Part shown: piece after piece, positions 24,874-36,005 of the stretch
Position numbering within the stretch: position 1 is the first letter of the stretch
Layout of the letters: every line of letters begins with the position of its first letter
NCBI GenBank assembly: GCA_034766995.1
Contig: CM068315.1
Span: 48,955,162-49,019,161, forward strand
Reading direction: 5' to 3'
Length of the DNA: 64,000 nucleotides
From: Acanthacorydalis orientalis
Taxonomy: Eukaryota; Arthropoda; Insecta; Megaloptera; Corydalidae
The notes under the pieces: generated by a model
What the model saw: the letters and a program-made list of their open reading frames with translations, nothing else
What the model was told of the DNA's origin: nothing
Databases searched by the model: none
Program-made: the position numbers and the translations under genes

Positions 24874-24941
<68 letters not shown>
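24874..24941. repeat. (AT)n microsatellite, 68 bp
   Basis: One of the longest uninterrupted AT runs in the window. It is bordered by CATCAT on the left and TGATGC on the right. Confidence 0.9.
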
Positions 24942-24945
<4 letters not shown>

Positions 24946-25089
24946 CAAACAAATATGAATAATATTTATCTTTTAAACGTGTGTTAAATAAATTTTTTAT
25001 CTATTGTATTTGAGTGATTTTATATAACGCAATGAAAACTTTATTTTTTACTTTAAATGGAACTGATAATTTATTAGTAAATAGTATCG

Positions 25090-25092
<3 letters not shown>

Positions 25093-25120
<28 letters not shown>
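25093..25120. repeat. (AT)n microsatellite
   Basis: Perfect run of about 28 bp. Confidence 0.9.
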
Positions 25121-25123
<3 letters not shown>

Positions 25124-25923
25124 CATTTTCTGTCAATCCACTGCTTGATAAAAACCTCTTCCATGATTTTTCATTTTTTATGGTTGAACGCATCTCTTAT
25201 CTACTGATTTCCAAAAAAATTTTAATTTAGGATCTTTATTCAGTGTATAACTCTTATTAATTGTATTTTCTAATCATAATTAGTATTTTAATTCAATTTA
25301 TTTTGAAGATTTTTTTTGAAAAACTAACTACATAAAAGTCAATGTTTTTCTACTTTTGTGATTATAGAATTTTTGGATACAAATACTAGTTAATTAAAAT
25401 TCAAAGAACTAAAACTCTAGAAAAATTTAGTAAACATAAATAAATCTTCATTATGTTATGGGTGTGAGTTTTGGTGCATTAATATTTCATAAATTAAATT
25501 TTTCACCTTGTAAAATATTTTTGAAGATGTTTATCTTTCTTGAATGTTATAATACAAATTTTAATCACGTCAATAGTTAAAAATCTTAAAAATAAACTGT
25601 TTACATATACTAAAAAAATACCCAATATGTTGTCTGAAAATGTAATAAAAGATTGTTCTATTATAAAAAAAATGTTTTAAATTTTAGCTGCATTTTTTAA
25701 ATTTATTTTCAAAAGGTTTGTTGAATAAACCATTAGAACTTAATTGAATTCTATTTATTCAATGTTTTAGGTTCTTTCAAATAATGTGTATTTTAACCAG
25801 TAATATCTTACAATTTTCATATTTAATTTATTCGTGGTACTCGTGGGTTGCTTTCTCGTGCGAAAAAGATGTTTCATTTGAATGAAATCATTAAACGTGG
25901 AAAATACTGTAAAACATACCTAC

Positions 25924-25967
25924 ATACACCCACACGCACACACACACACACACACACCCATACACAT

Positions 25968-26018
<51 letters not shown>
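25924..26018. repeat. (CA)n-(AT)n compound repeat
   Basis: About 55 bp of imperfect CA with CCCA/CATA interruptions, then about 41 bp of pure AT. This is the longest CA tract seen. Confidence 0.9.
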
Positions 26019-26021
<3 letters not shown>

Positions 26022-26248
26022 AGCGTTAAGATATTTCTATATTAATTTAGTTGTATAATTATAAAAAAATATTAAATATTTTTTTATTGCGCATTGAGGG
26101 TATTTGATTTATTTAAAAAAATATCTCAGTGATATTCTTTCCAAAAATTATAAAAAATTTGCATATTTTTCATAATTTATAAATAATTATTGCAATGTAT
26201 AAAACATTGTGTATCCATGTGTGAAACATATTTATACGTTAATATGTG

Positions 26249-26251
<3 letters not shown>

Positions 26252-26306
<55 letters not shown>
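26252..26306. repeat. (AT)n microsatellite
   Basis: Perfect run of about 55 bp. Confidence 0.9.
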
Positions 26307-26309
<3 letters not shown>

Positions 26310-27014
26310 ATGTTGTTTCACAAGAAACGTTTCAGTAATTATTCAACAAAGAATGGAATATAACTCAAAATGACAAATTAATTCAAGTTACATTATTTTT
26401 TGTTATTTTATTATTATGCAAAATTTTATTTTTCAAAATTATTAAAATTTGTTGTTTTATGCAAATATAAAATATTTCATATATTTTTAAAATATTTTAC
26501 TTAATTTACTGTAAATTGAATATCATAATATATTCCAAAAATGCATTATGAACATTAACTGACATAAATTAATTTAATACAATGTTTTCTTTGTACACAT
26601 CCGCACGAATACATATAAAATAAAACGTAGTACGCTACTGATTTTAACCGGATGTCATCCCTTTTCATTCTACATGGCACAGAAGGCGCACGACTGCGTA
26701 ACTTAGAAGATTGTGGTATTTGTACGACTTTTTAACAGGATTTTATTACAGGTTCTGAATCGAGCCAGACTTCTCACAGTTTTGTTGTTCCTATAATACG
26801 ATTCAGATGGACCTAAACCTTTTTTCGTCTATGGTCAATGCGATTTATTGCCGTAAAGTATATTTGGATGACGTGTTTTAAATACATTGCCAACGATTGC
26901 GTGTCATTTTTTCATATATATGTTTGGTTGAATAACAGTGTTTCTATTAAGGGAGGGGGATAAAATCTATTTATAAAATAAGTTCTATAAATAAATTCTC
27001 GTATCATTCATATT
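26307..27014. other. AT-rich spacer with G+C-elevated part at 26620-26930
   Basis: The middle part is clearly richer in G+C but has no open frame, TE motif or RNA fold I can recognise. A regulatory role is possible but unsupported. Confidence 0.4.
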
Positions 27015-27046
27015 CATATATATATATATTCATACATACATACATA

Positions 27047-27088
<42 letters not shown>

Positions 27089-27108
27089 CATATATATATA
27101 TATATACC

Positions 27109-27145
<37 letters not shown>
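27015..27145. repeat. compound (AT)n/(ATAC)n cluster
   Basis: Three AT blocks joined by CATACATACATACAT, ACATACA and ACCTACA spacers. Confidence 0.9.
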
Positions 27146-27149
<4 letters not shown>

Positions 27150-27661
27150 ATTAACACAAGCTCTACGATTGTATGCATAAATATATGTAAATACGGTATA
27201 ATATTTATTATACTAGTTTTAATTAAAACTTCTGACTAAAAATAAATTAGATTTAGTTTTGTAGTAAGATTGATGATATTTTTCAGCTGAAACCTAAAAA
27301 TTTCAATATACGTTTAGTGTATTTAAATAGGCAATTAAAACTAAAAAAAATAATTATTTATTTAAAATTGTGTTCTTTCCATTAAAGGAGAGAGAAATAG
27401 TTTCTTACTTAATTTAATAGAAAGTATTAAATATTTTATATATTTTTTTAAAAATTATGATGAGATATAAATTCTTTTTAAAATACTTTTTTAATGAAGA
27501 AAAACAAACAAAATTTTGTAAATTACATTACATAATTCTATATGTTCTAGCTTTATAATGTTTTTTGCATTACTTTTTTGCTAATTTTTAAAATTTACTA
27601 TTGTTTGGTAAAAGATATTAAAAATGAAATATTATTTATGTACATGATATTTTTATAATAC

Positions 27662-27683
27662 ATATATATATATATATATATAT

Positions 27684-27740
<57 letters not shown>
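27662..27740. repeat. (AT)n array ending at a MITE
   Basis: Two AT blocks split by ACATACA. The array ends exactly where the TIR element at 27741 begins. Confidence 0.9.
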
Positions 27741-27744
<4 letters not shown>

Positions 27745-27936
27745 TCAATTTAGACTTCCACATGGAATTAAGAAGGGGGCGTAGGAGTTAAGAAAACGTA
27801 TGTTATTTTTTAATTAGTATTTTAGTTCAATTAAATACTAAAATAAAATTGAACTAAAATATTAAATAGAGGATAATATGATTTTTTCTAATTTTTGCCT
27901 TTTTAATACTTTTGTGTGGAAGCTAAAGTTGAATCA
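27741..27936. mobile_element. 196-bp MITE with TIRs and an internal hairpin
   Basis: The left end is TGATTCAATTTAGACTTCCA. The reverse complement of the right end is TGATTCAACTTTAGCTTCCA, with one small shift. An inner palindrome pairs TATTTTAGTTCAATT with AATTGAACTAAAATA near 27823-27864. There is no coding capacity. (AT)n lies on the left, and (CT)n then (AT)n on the right, so the duplication is masked. A diverged partial copy lies at about 34500-34640. The superfamily is undecided. Confidence 0.7.
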
Positions 27937-27937
27937 T

Positions 27938-27967
27938 CCTCTCTCTCTCTTTATATATATATATATA
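27938..27967. repeat. (CT)n-(AT)n tract
   Basis: CCTCTCTCTCTCT followed by about 16 bp of AT, immediately right of the MITE. Confidence 0.85.
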
Positions 27968-28690
27968 ATGAATATATGAGAAAATGTTTAAGTGTATGTA
28001 AAACAGTAAAGTTGTACAAATTACAAATAATGTATTTTTCATTTTATAAAATAAAGTCTTTCTGATCAAAAATCTTCGAAAATAATCAATTATTTTTGAT
28101 TGTTACTTATACTGATTTTGCTGGCTGTGCTGTAATCCTCATAGCTGTGACAATGATGGCAATATTATGAAATACATATAAGAAATAATAAAAATGATCA
28201 ATAATCATTATTATCAGAAAAAGTTTTATAGTTTATGAGATGAAATATTTGTGAAAGTGACTCTAGTGCGTCAAAACTGTACTGTAATATATTTTGCGAT
28301 TTATTCTTCAAGATTTTATTAATTGAAAACTTTACTGTTGGAAAATATGCCGTTATATAAGTGACATTTAGACTTTACGACTAAAGTTTGTAAGTTCTAT
28401 GAGATTAAACTTGATTTTATTAAGAATTTAACTTATTCACTTTGACGTATCCGTATTGTTCTGCTGTTATGCCATTCTCACAAATCATACTTCATCTACT
28501 TTTATTTCTGTGCAAAAACTGTAGCTACCACGACTTTTATTTGAACAACTTGCAAAATTTGTAGACGTACTAAAATATAATTCAATATTTATTTTCAATT
28601 TCTATACAATGGTTTATACATAATATTTATTTATTTCAATAATTATTTACTTTTTAATTATAGTTCTTTTATTAAAATATATTTTAACAA
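27968..28690. other. AT-rich DNA without recognisable feature
   Basis: Unique A/T-rich sequence up to the mariner fragment. Confidence 0.55.
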
Positions 28691-28694
28691 TCTA

Positions 28695-29225
28695 TTCGGT
28701 CGGTAGGAAAATAATTCCGCTTTTTGTTTTCTGAATTCTAATCTTAACTTTTTTCAATGAAAGTGTCCTTTTATCGTGTTCATGTTAATATCGTTTTAAA
28801 TTGCATTTTCGGTGTGTGTTTTGGTGACATCGGCTTTGGTTTCATTTTTAATTTTACTTCAAATTGGGCTGTTGTATTAAAGATGGAAAAAAGCAAATAG
28901 GAGCATTTTTTTGTATGAGCTTAAAACGGGTGGTAGAGAAGCAGAAATTGCTCATAAAGTAAATGATAAATTTGGTGTGAGTACTTTAAGGAAGGTACAC
29001 TATGCAATGGAGGTCCCAAAAATTTAGCATTGGGAACGAGAACATTGAAGATGAAGAAGGTTTCCTTATTCAATTCATAACAATCAACTGAAGGTGTTAG
29101 TTGAATCAGAATCACGCATAACAATTTAAGCGCTTGACCAAAATTTATGTGTTAGTCGTCCAACAGTTCTGGATCACTTAAAACAGCAATAAAAATCAAA
29201 AAAGTGAAAAATGTTTATGCATTTG
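28695..29225 (+). pseudogene. 5' fragment of a cecropia-type mariner
   Basis: TA at 28693-28694 is followed by TTCGGTCGGTAGGAAAATAA and then TTCCGCTTTTTG. This resembles the end of the 12.3-kb cecropia mariner and the known Hsmar1-type end. A decayed transposase N-terminus starts near ATGGAAAAAAGC at 28882. FFLYEL.TG is followed by DEEG, NNQLKVLVE and VSRPTVLDHLKQ helix-turn-helix blocks, interrupted by stops. Similarity stops near 29225 and no catalytic block or right end was found. It is a truncated copy. Confidence 0.75.
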
Positions 29226-29873
29226 AAGCTCATAAACAGTAATTATTTTTCTATGAACTTTATAGATTTACAGTAACTATTTGGAATGGAGTCTGTCAGT
29301 TTTTTTTAATCTGAATCTGCATATTTCATAAATATTATTTTAGTAAATATCTTCAATGAATTCCAAAATAAAAAAATCTATTTTCTTAAATGTATCTTCC
29401 ATTTAAAATTCAAAAGTCTCGTTGATGGATTGAAACTATAATTGAATATAAATAAACTAATCTAAAGCTGCCGTTTAAATGTATGATGATGTGTCCTTTG
29501 TATTCAAAAGATATCATCCAGTTGCGATAGATCTAATTGAAATTGTCTTCTAAGTACATTTGCTTCTGGCGAATGTTTGTGTGATTCAAAATCATTAAGT
29601 TTCACGTTCTATTAGTACACGTATATATACGTCTCCATGTTAGGTAGAATGTGTAATATGATGGTTGTTTGTAACACGACCTCAACAACAATAGCATTAT
29701 TTTGATGCTTTTACTGTAATTAAACACAGGTGCGTTTAATGTGTGGGGCTGTTCGGTATTTCGTGTTGTTTTTTTCGTTGAGCACATTTTAATTAGTGAT
29801 TTAATTGTGTGAAGCGAATTTAATTAATGCCTGTATACAATTGCTAATTAGAGCGGTCACTCTTCAAATATTA

Positions 29874-29876
<3 letters not shown>
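29226..29876. other. AT-rich DNA without recognisable feature
   Basis: No continuation of the mariner was found. Small frames on the minus strand near 29602-29787 show no family motif. Confidence 0.5.
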
Positions 29877-29923
<47 letters not shown>

Positions 29924-29945
29924 CAAACATACACATATGTATGTA
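29877..29945. repeat. (AT)n with GTATAT/ATAC tail
   Basis: About 35 bp of pure AT and then degenerate ATAC/ACAT units. Confidence 0.9.
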
Positions 29946-30330
29946 TATGTAGTGTCATTTTGTAAATTTCATTCTGAAGGATTTTTATGTCTACGATATA
30001 AGAATTGACGAGATCAAAGCACTAATGAGTTTGTTGTTTAAAGCTCTTCTTTTTTCTTTTTTTCCGTACGTACACAAATGTGCCTCAGATAAAAGTAATT
30101 ATATTTGCACAAAAAATACCTTTTTTGTGTGAGAATATTTTAATTATAGTACATTTATTCTGTTGAATAATAATTAATAAAGTTTCTATTTTATAATAAT
30201 TTAACGTTCATGTTTCGTTTTTCCTGATGTGTACTTTATATCGTTTGGATTACTAGTAACTCTTTAATTATTATTTTAAAAATCATAATATAGTGTATAT
30301 CCAGTAATATTAATACACATATACATATAC

Positions 30331-30331
<1 letters not shown>

Positions 30332-30381
<50 letters not shown>
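30332..30381. repeat. (AT)n microsatellite
   Basis: About 50 bp, preceded by ACATATACATATACAG. Confidence 0.9.
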
Positions 30382-30385
<4 letters not shown>

Positions 30386-31153
30386 CTACTTTATTAATTA
30401 ACTTATTCAATATTTATATTGATAAGAATACAACAATGTTTATTTTAAATGAAGCATTAATTATATCTTGTATTTTTCACCAAATAGTTAAATTTCTATT
30501 GTTTAATCACAATATAGAAATTTATTTAAATTATTGGTAATTAGACTAGATAGCTAAATATTTTAAAATGATATCGATAGTAAAATGAAATAAATGTATT
30601 TGATTAGTAGTTGAATGTTGGTTGAATTCTAACTATTAAAAGTGAACATTTTAGAATTATTATTATATTTTCCTTGATTTACTGCTATGAGGAGGATGAA
30701 ATCGTAATGAAAATGCTAAAAAGTAATAATAAAGGTGGTGAAAAAGAAAATACTGAATATTTTCAATTACAATTATTGTATTTTTAGAAAAATTTTCAAT
30801 TAATATTCAGTATTGTGTTGTACATTATCAATATTGTATTGATCTACTAATATAAAAATTATGTTGTACTTTAAATTACTTTTTTATAGGTTGTAATGAA
30901 CATTAATATTCAATTTTGTTATAAGTTTATATGACCTCTTACGTATTTCAGTATTTTATATTTTTTGTAAGTATTATACCGTTGTATTAGTAAGCAATTT
31001 ATAAAGAGAATTTTGTAATGAAAATTATGAAAATCGGTCCAATAGTTCTGTCTTACATACAAAATAAAACAATTTGATGCTAACAAATTAGCTTTTTTCA
31101 TACATAAAATGACATTTTATTTTAATTATCCAAAATAATCATATTCTATTTTA

Positions 31154-31855
31154 TTAACTCTTATCGGTCGGATGTTGCCATACAAGAACCAATATTAGCA
31201 GAATTTCTAGTCATATGTCGCCACACAGTGAACCATGTTTATCGTGTGTCCGCTAAAGCGAAATATCCGTTTTTAATTAATAAGTATATTATTGTATGGA
31301 TTTTTTGTAGAATTTTTTGTGATCTTGAAGTCAGTACTACAAATATATACATTTTATTTGAACCCTGTGAAGAAAGAAATGGCAATAAACCGGTGCTTTA
31401 TTTGCAATTTGTAAAAAAATTGGTAAAATAACTTGTTGGTGAATTTCACTTATCTATAATTGTTGGGCGGCAACCTACACCTTCCAATCCTAAAAGATTG
31501 AATTGAAAATTTCATGAATTAAAACAATTATAGTTTGGAAAGAAAAATGATTGTGTGGTTTGCCCCAAGAGATCTGTTCCCGGTGGAATAAAACTGATTA
31601 GATTTTTTCAATTTTGTCAAACTTGCAATTACCCAGGGTTATAAGTTGTGGAATGTTTTTTTACGATATCATAAATTATCTGATTATAAAAAATAACGAA
31701 GTAAGCACCCAATAAACAATTCTTAAGTATTTATGTAAAAATGAGTTGTTTTTTTATTGAAATTTATAATAATAGTAACAAATATTAAAAACTGTTAAAC
31801 AAACTGGGACATAGCAGAAATTTTCTGTAAAAACAAACCAACCGATAAGAGTTAA
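31154..31855 (+). mobile_element. piggyBac-type element, internally deleted, TTAA on both sides
   Basis: TTAA at 31154-31157 is followed by CTCTTATCGGTCGG. The right end, read on the other strand, is TTAA (31852-31855) followed by CTCTTATCGGTTGG, matching at 13 of 14 positions. TTAA target duplication is the hallmark of piggyBac. The internal sequence has the C-terminal part of a piggyBac transposase. At 702 bp it is far shorter than an autonomous copy (about 2.5 kb), so it is a deletion derivative. The two near-identical ends suggest it was mobile relatively recently. Confidence 0.85.
31228..31700 (+). pseudogene. piggyBac transposase C-terminal remnant
   Basis: On the plus strand FVKKLVK is followed, after a stop, by LVGEFH, RQPTPSNPKRLN, KFHEL and then a cysteine-rich end (CVVC, later CQTC, then ECFF). 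This order matches the last part of piggyBac transposases, where a C-terminal zinc-binding domain follows the LV..L helix. The catalytic domain and N-terminus are missing. Multiple stops are present. The open stretch before FVKKLVK (from ATG at 31228) shows no clear similarity. Confidence 0.7.
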
Positions 31856-32042
31856 GTTTATTTTGTTCCATAAATAATAGATTTTGCGAAAGACTGAACA
31901 AAACAGGAACGCTAAAGTATATATTTGCAAGTACTATAATCATTCTTATTTATTTTCGTTAAGAAATAAGTGTTCCATAAAGTAATTTATAAATTATTAA
32001 AACACATATTTCGAATTATGCTCATAAACAATACATTTTAAA

Positions 32043-32043
<1 letters not shown>

Positions 32044-32094
<51 letters not shown>
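32044..32094. repeat. (AT)n microsatellite
   Basis: About 50 bp followed by degenerate TGTGTATGTGAGTGTGTG. Confidence 0.9.
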
Positions 32095-32100
<6 letters not shown>

Positions 32101-32279
32101 CTGTGTATGTGAGTGTGTGTTTATGTATATGTGCTCTCGTGTTTTTATGAATATATATAAAGGAGAGGAAAATGTAAAAAGCAATGATAATTATTACGAC
32201 AATTATGAATAAAAACAAACATTACGTGGAACTGAAGAATGATGCAAAATATAAATACAGTGTATTAAAATCATACTGA

Positions 32280-32620
32280 CGCTTTACATATTTACGCCAG
32301 TAACAATTTGTTACTGGAAATCTCTTTTAATCCAAACCTATTAAGCAGACAATTAACAGTGTGTTTTGAATAAATCTCATTTGCATCAAGTCGCAATAAG
32401 CGTGTCGGCAGTCGAAAATACGCATGTTTTTGAGCTAGCATTCGCAGACAATCGGACAGCAAGCCGTGTAGTCTGTAGGATCTCATTTACACGAATACTT
32501 ACACTATGTCAGTGGCAGATGGTTACGTTCGACCCTCTTCGACGAACCATCACGAATGTAGGGGAGCTCGTGAATAGCTATATTGTACGGAAAAATCATT
32601 CTTAAGAAGCTCATGTGCGA
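32280..32620. other. G+C-elevated segment with hairpin and octamer motif
   Basis: Open frames exist on both strands here (79 codons on plus, 64 on minus), with no recognisable family. A 9-bp hairpin (CCAGTAACA/TGTTACTGG, 3-base loop) lies at 32297-32317. The octamer ATTTGCAT is at 32379-32386. Frames open on both strands together with higher G+C fit a non-coding conserved element better than a gene, but this is undecided. Confidence 0.3.
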
Positions 32621-32687
32621 AGATTTGTCTGGTTTAGATTCTAAGGAAATTGATATAGACTTGATGCTACTCTGTGATTACATCCTC

Positions 32688-32691
<4 letters not shown>

Positions 32692-32747
<56 letters not shown>
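32692..32747. repeat. (AT)n microsatellite
   Basis: Perfect run of about 56 bp. Confidence 0.9.
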
Positions 32748-32750
<3 letters not shown>

Positions 32751-34497
32751 TACAGAAATAAACTAATCCTTGTGTCCTAACATTATTCTTACTGAATTTC
32801 TTACTGAAAAACTTGATATCCTTTGAAATTCATGATAATTCAAATTGGTTAAATTTATAAAATTTTCCACCGAATTTCTTATTGTGAATAGAATTGACTA
32901 CTAATGCTTAATTTTATATTATTATTCAATTATAAATAAATGCTGTCTAATATGTATTTATAAAAGATACATTTTCTAATAAATAGTTGATATGTATCAA
33001 AAAAAGAATAATATATATATTCATGGATAATTGTTGATCGAATTTTACCTTTATATTTGGAAATTTATCTTGATTTTTACAATTGATCGAACGATATAGA
33101 TGCGCTTATTGTAAATGATTTTTTGAAATAAAAATCAAACAAATATAAGATCGTAATTTAAATTTTATTTTATTAAATTTATAAATAAAGTTTGTATACA
33201 TTATGAATTTATTGAAATAATCAGCTATATATTATGACTTTAAATTATTAATTTTTATATTTAAATGTATTGCATAAATTGTCACGTCAAGATGTAGAAT
33301 TAACAAGTTTTATAGCTTATTATAATTATTTTCTTCAATTTAACATGACACAAATTGACCGTTTTATAAGTATTAATGAACATAGCAATAAAATTAAAGC
33401 AATAAAAAGAATGGAATATATACTGATAAAAATTATATTTTAAATTCAGGGAAATACTAGAGGCATGAGAACCTGGTATGAATTACAATCATACATACTT
33501 GAACTCTTCCCCTCTTCTACATTCTCCCTTAATAATAAGATAAAGTGAGTGAGAAACAAGAAGATACTCAGATGATAGTTGATAGTTTAGTTCCCGAAGG
33601 AATTCTTGTCACCGAAGTGATTTATCTGAAGCGGGTGTTGTTAATATTGAATTATTTTTAGATAGATTATTTAATAATGCTACCAAAATTCAAATATAGT
33701 AATCGTTTAGATGAATATGTGTTTAATAAAGTATGACATAGGCTATAAATTATTATTTGAATTTCAAAATATTTAATACTCAGATGAAATTGAATTTATT
33801 TTATTAAATATAAACTTTATTCCTGTAAATGACTGATTTTCATGAACATATCAACATTTTATTACTTTATACATTTCTGACAACAATTTTTTTGTTAATA
33901 ATATATATTTATATCTAAATAAATATTATTAATAGTTATACAGGAAATGTATTTATAAAAAATAAGTGATAAATGTATCAAATCATGAAATCATCAAAAA
34001 AACAATTAGTTTTAAAAGTATCAATTTCAAATTTAAATTTTAAATTAATATTTTTGAGAATTTGAAATAATTAAACATATGGATATATTTGTTGCTTCTT
34101 CTTTAAAAAATATTATCATATATTCAGCTACTTTTTTTTAATAATAATAATTAATTTGATTAGCTTAAAAATGTTTTTGTTGGTGTTCAAAAAGTATCAG
34201 CAATATTTTCGAAATGTAAATAATCAAAAAACTAAAAGATTTTCTTATATAATTTGATTGAAAAAATATTATTATAGTTGATATTGTGATTTAGTTTTAA
34301 ATATAATAAAATCTTTTAATAACGATACCTGGTTTTATAAACTAAAAACCTAAATAATGATTAAATAATAAAATTAACAAATAAAATTATATGCAAATAT
34401 TACATTTAATTATTTTTCAGATGGCTATTTCTAATTAGGCTTTATAATTTTTTTCTGTATTTATTCATAACTATATTATTGTGTTTTATGTATCGAA
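32748..34497. other. AT-rich DNA without recognisable feature
   Basis: A slightly G+C-richer patch at 33460-33640 has no frame or motif I can name. Confidence 0.5.
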
Positions 34498-34640
34498 TGA
34501 GTCAAATGAGGATTCCAAATGGAAGTATTAAAAGGACGCAGGGGTTTGAAAAGTCAGGTTATTTTTTATTTAGTACTTTAGTGTAATTAAATACCAAAAT
34601 AAATTTGAACTAAAATACAAAATGGGGGTTGGAATGTTTT
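34498..34640. mobile_element. diverged partial relative of the 27.7-kb MITE
   Basis: It shares with the 27741-27936 element a GATTCCAAATGGAAGTATTA-like start, a GACGCAGGGG.TT.GAAAA block, and the internal TTTAGTRYAATTAAATACYAAAATAAA/TTGAACTAAAATA hairpin. No right-hand end matching the left was found. Confidence 0.55.
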
Positions 34641-36005
34641 CAAATAATATTTTTTACGTATCAAGCATTTAAATATACATTAAAGATATACTTTTCTTTC
34701 TAATGAGAAAATTTTGGTGAGTTTTTTTTCAAAAAAAAAACTATAAAAATTAGTTTCAACAGTGTTTCAAATTCAATATTCAAAAATTGAATTTATAAAA
34801 AAATTCCTGTTTTACTCTATATAACGAAGTGTTACAGTTGGTATCAGAATAGATAGTCTCCCTTTTTGCCAGTATCAATTCAGCGAACATATATGCAAAT
34901 GCGGTTTGTAATCGTTCTAGTGTAAATTTGTTTTTTATTGCAAATTTACCCTCAAGGCATTGCATTACACTCGCAAAACCATTGTGCGTGTATTTTTTTT
35001 TAGTTAATAAATACAAACAAATATTTAATTGAAGATGAAATCGTGAGTGCGACTACTATGCAAAAAATGAATGTTTAATGATTTAATCTGTTCAAATATA
35101 ATATGAACGTTTAAATGTACTAAACAGGATTTTATAGAACCGCTTTTATTTTTATAATTGGATTTTTTTTTGGTAAATTTTACCTTTTTTTCTTTTATGT
35201 TACAAATAAATGTCAGACTTTAACAGATGAAAGTAGCATTATTTATTTATACGATTTTAAACAACTTATTTACTGGATAGTGTATTCCCTTAGAAAAATA
35301 AATATAGCTTGAAGACGTCAATAGAGAAACGTTTGATTTGTTAAAATAATACATAGGCTTTACAAGGTAACTTATGAGTTTGTTCGTTATTACAATGTAA
35401 ACAATTGCTGCTTACGACACAATAACAAAGCCATATAACGTAATCAATTTATATTGTCTGGGGAATCGTTTTTAATTCATCGGAGAAATATAAAATTTAT
35501 ACGAACAGTCACTGGAAATTTTCAATCAAATACAACCATAGGAGCGCAGCTTTTGATCGGATACTCCCATATCAATCAGTGATATACACAACAAGAAAAT
35601 TTTCTTCTCTAGAGATAAGTACGCTGTTGTGCTTCTACGAAACGAACATAAAATATGTAGAATTACATTGTGTTATTATAACAGATTCAATGAATTCTGG
35701 TTTCACCGTTATTGATCTTTTATAAAGAATCACGATCTCGATCAAAACAGTTCTACAATAAAGCGGAGAGAGTTCTCTTCGAGTTCAATATTTTGCATTC
35801 ATTATTTGGTTTATTCAGACATTTCATTTCTAGAAATATACGTTTGATTCGATTTTAATGAAGAAGAAGATGTTATTTCAATAATTATTTTAAATATATT
35901 TAACTATTCAGTCTTTTAAACCATTAATGTAAGATTATTATCAAATATATTTTTATTAATTTATCGTTTTTTAAATGTTAACAAACTTTTTAATCAAATA
36001 TTTCT
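34641..36005. other. AT-rich DNA; unassigned 78-codon frame on the minus strand
   Basis: A stop-free stretch at 34780-35016 (minus) has fairly varied composition (e.g. LERLQTAFAYMFAELILAKR). It lacks an ATG start and any motif I recognise. A weak G+C rise near 35540-35650 holds nothing identifiable. Confidence 0.4.

Noticed and set aside
34780..35016. 78-codon minus-strand frame with varied residues
   Set aside because: No ATG, no motif, no neighbouring TE block of the same type. Left unassigned.
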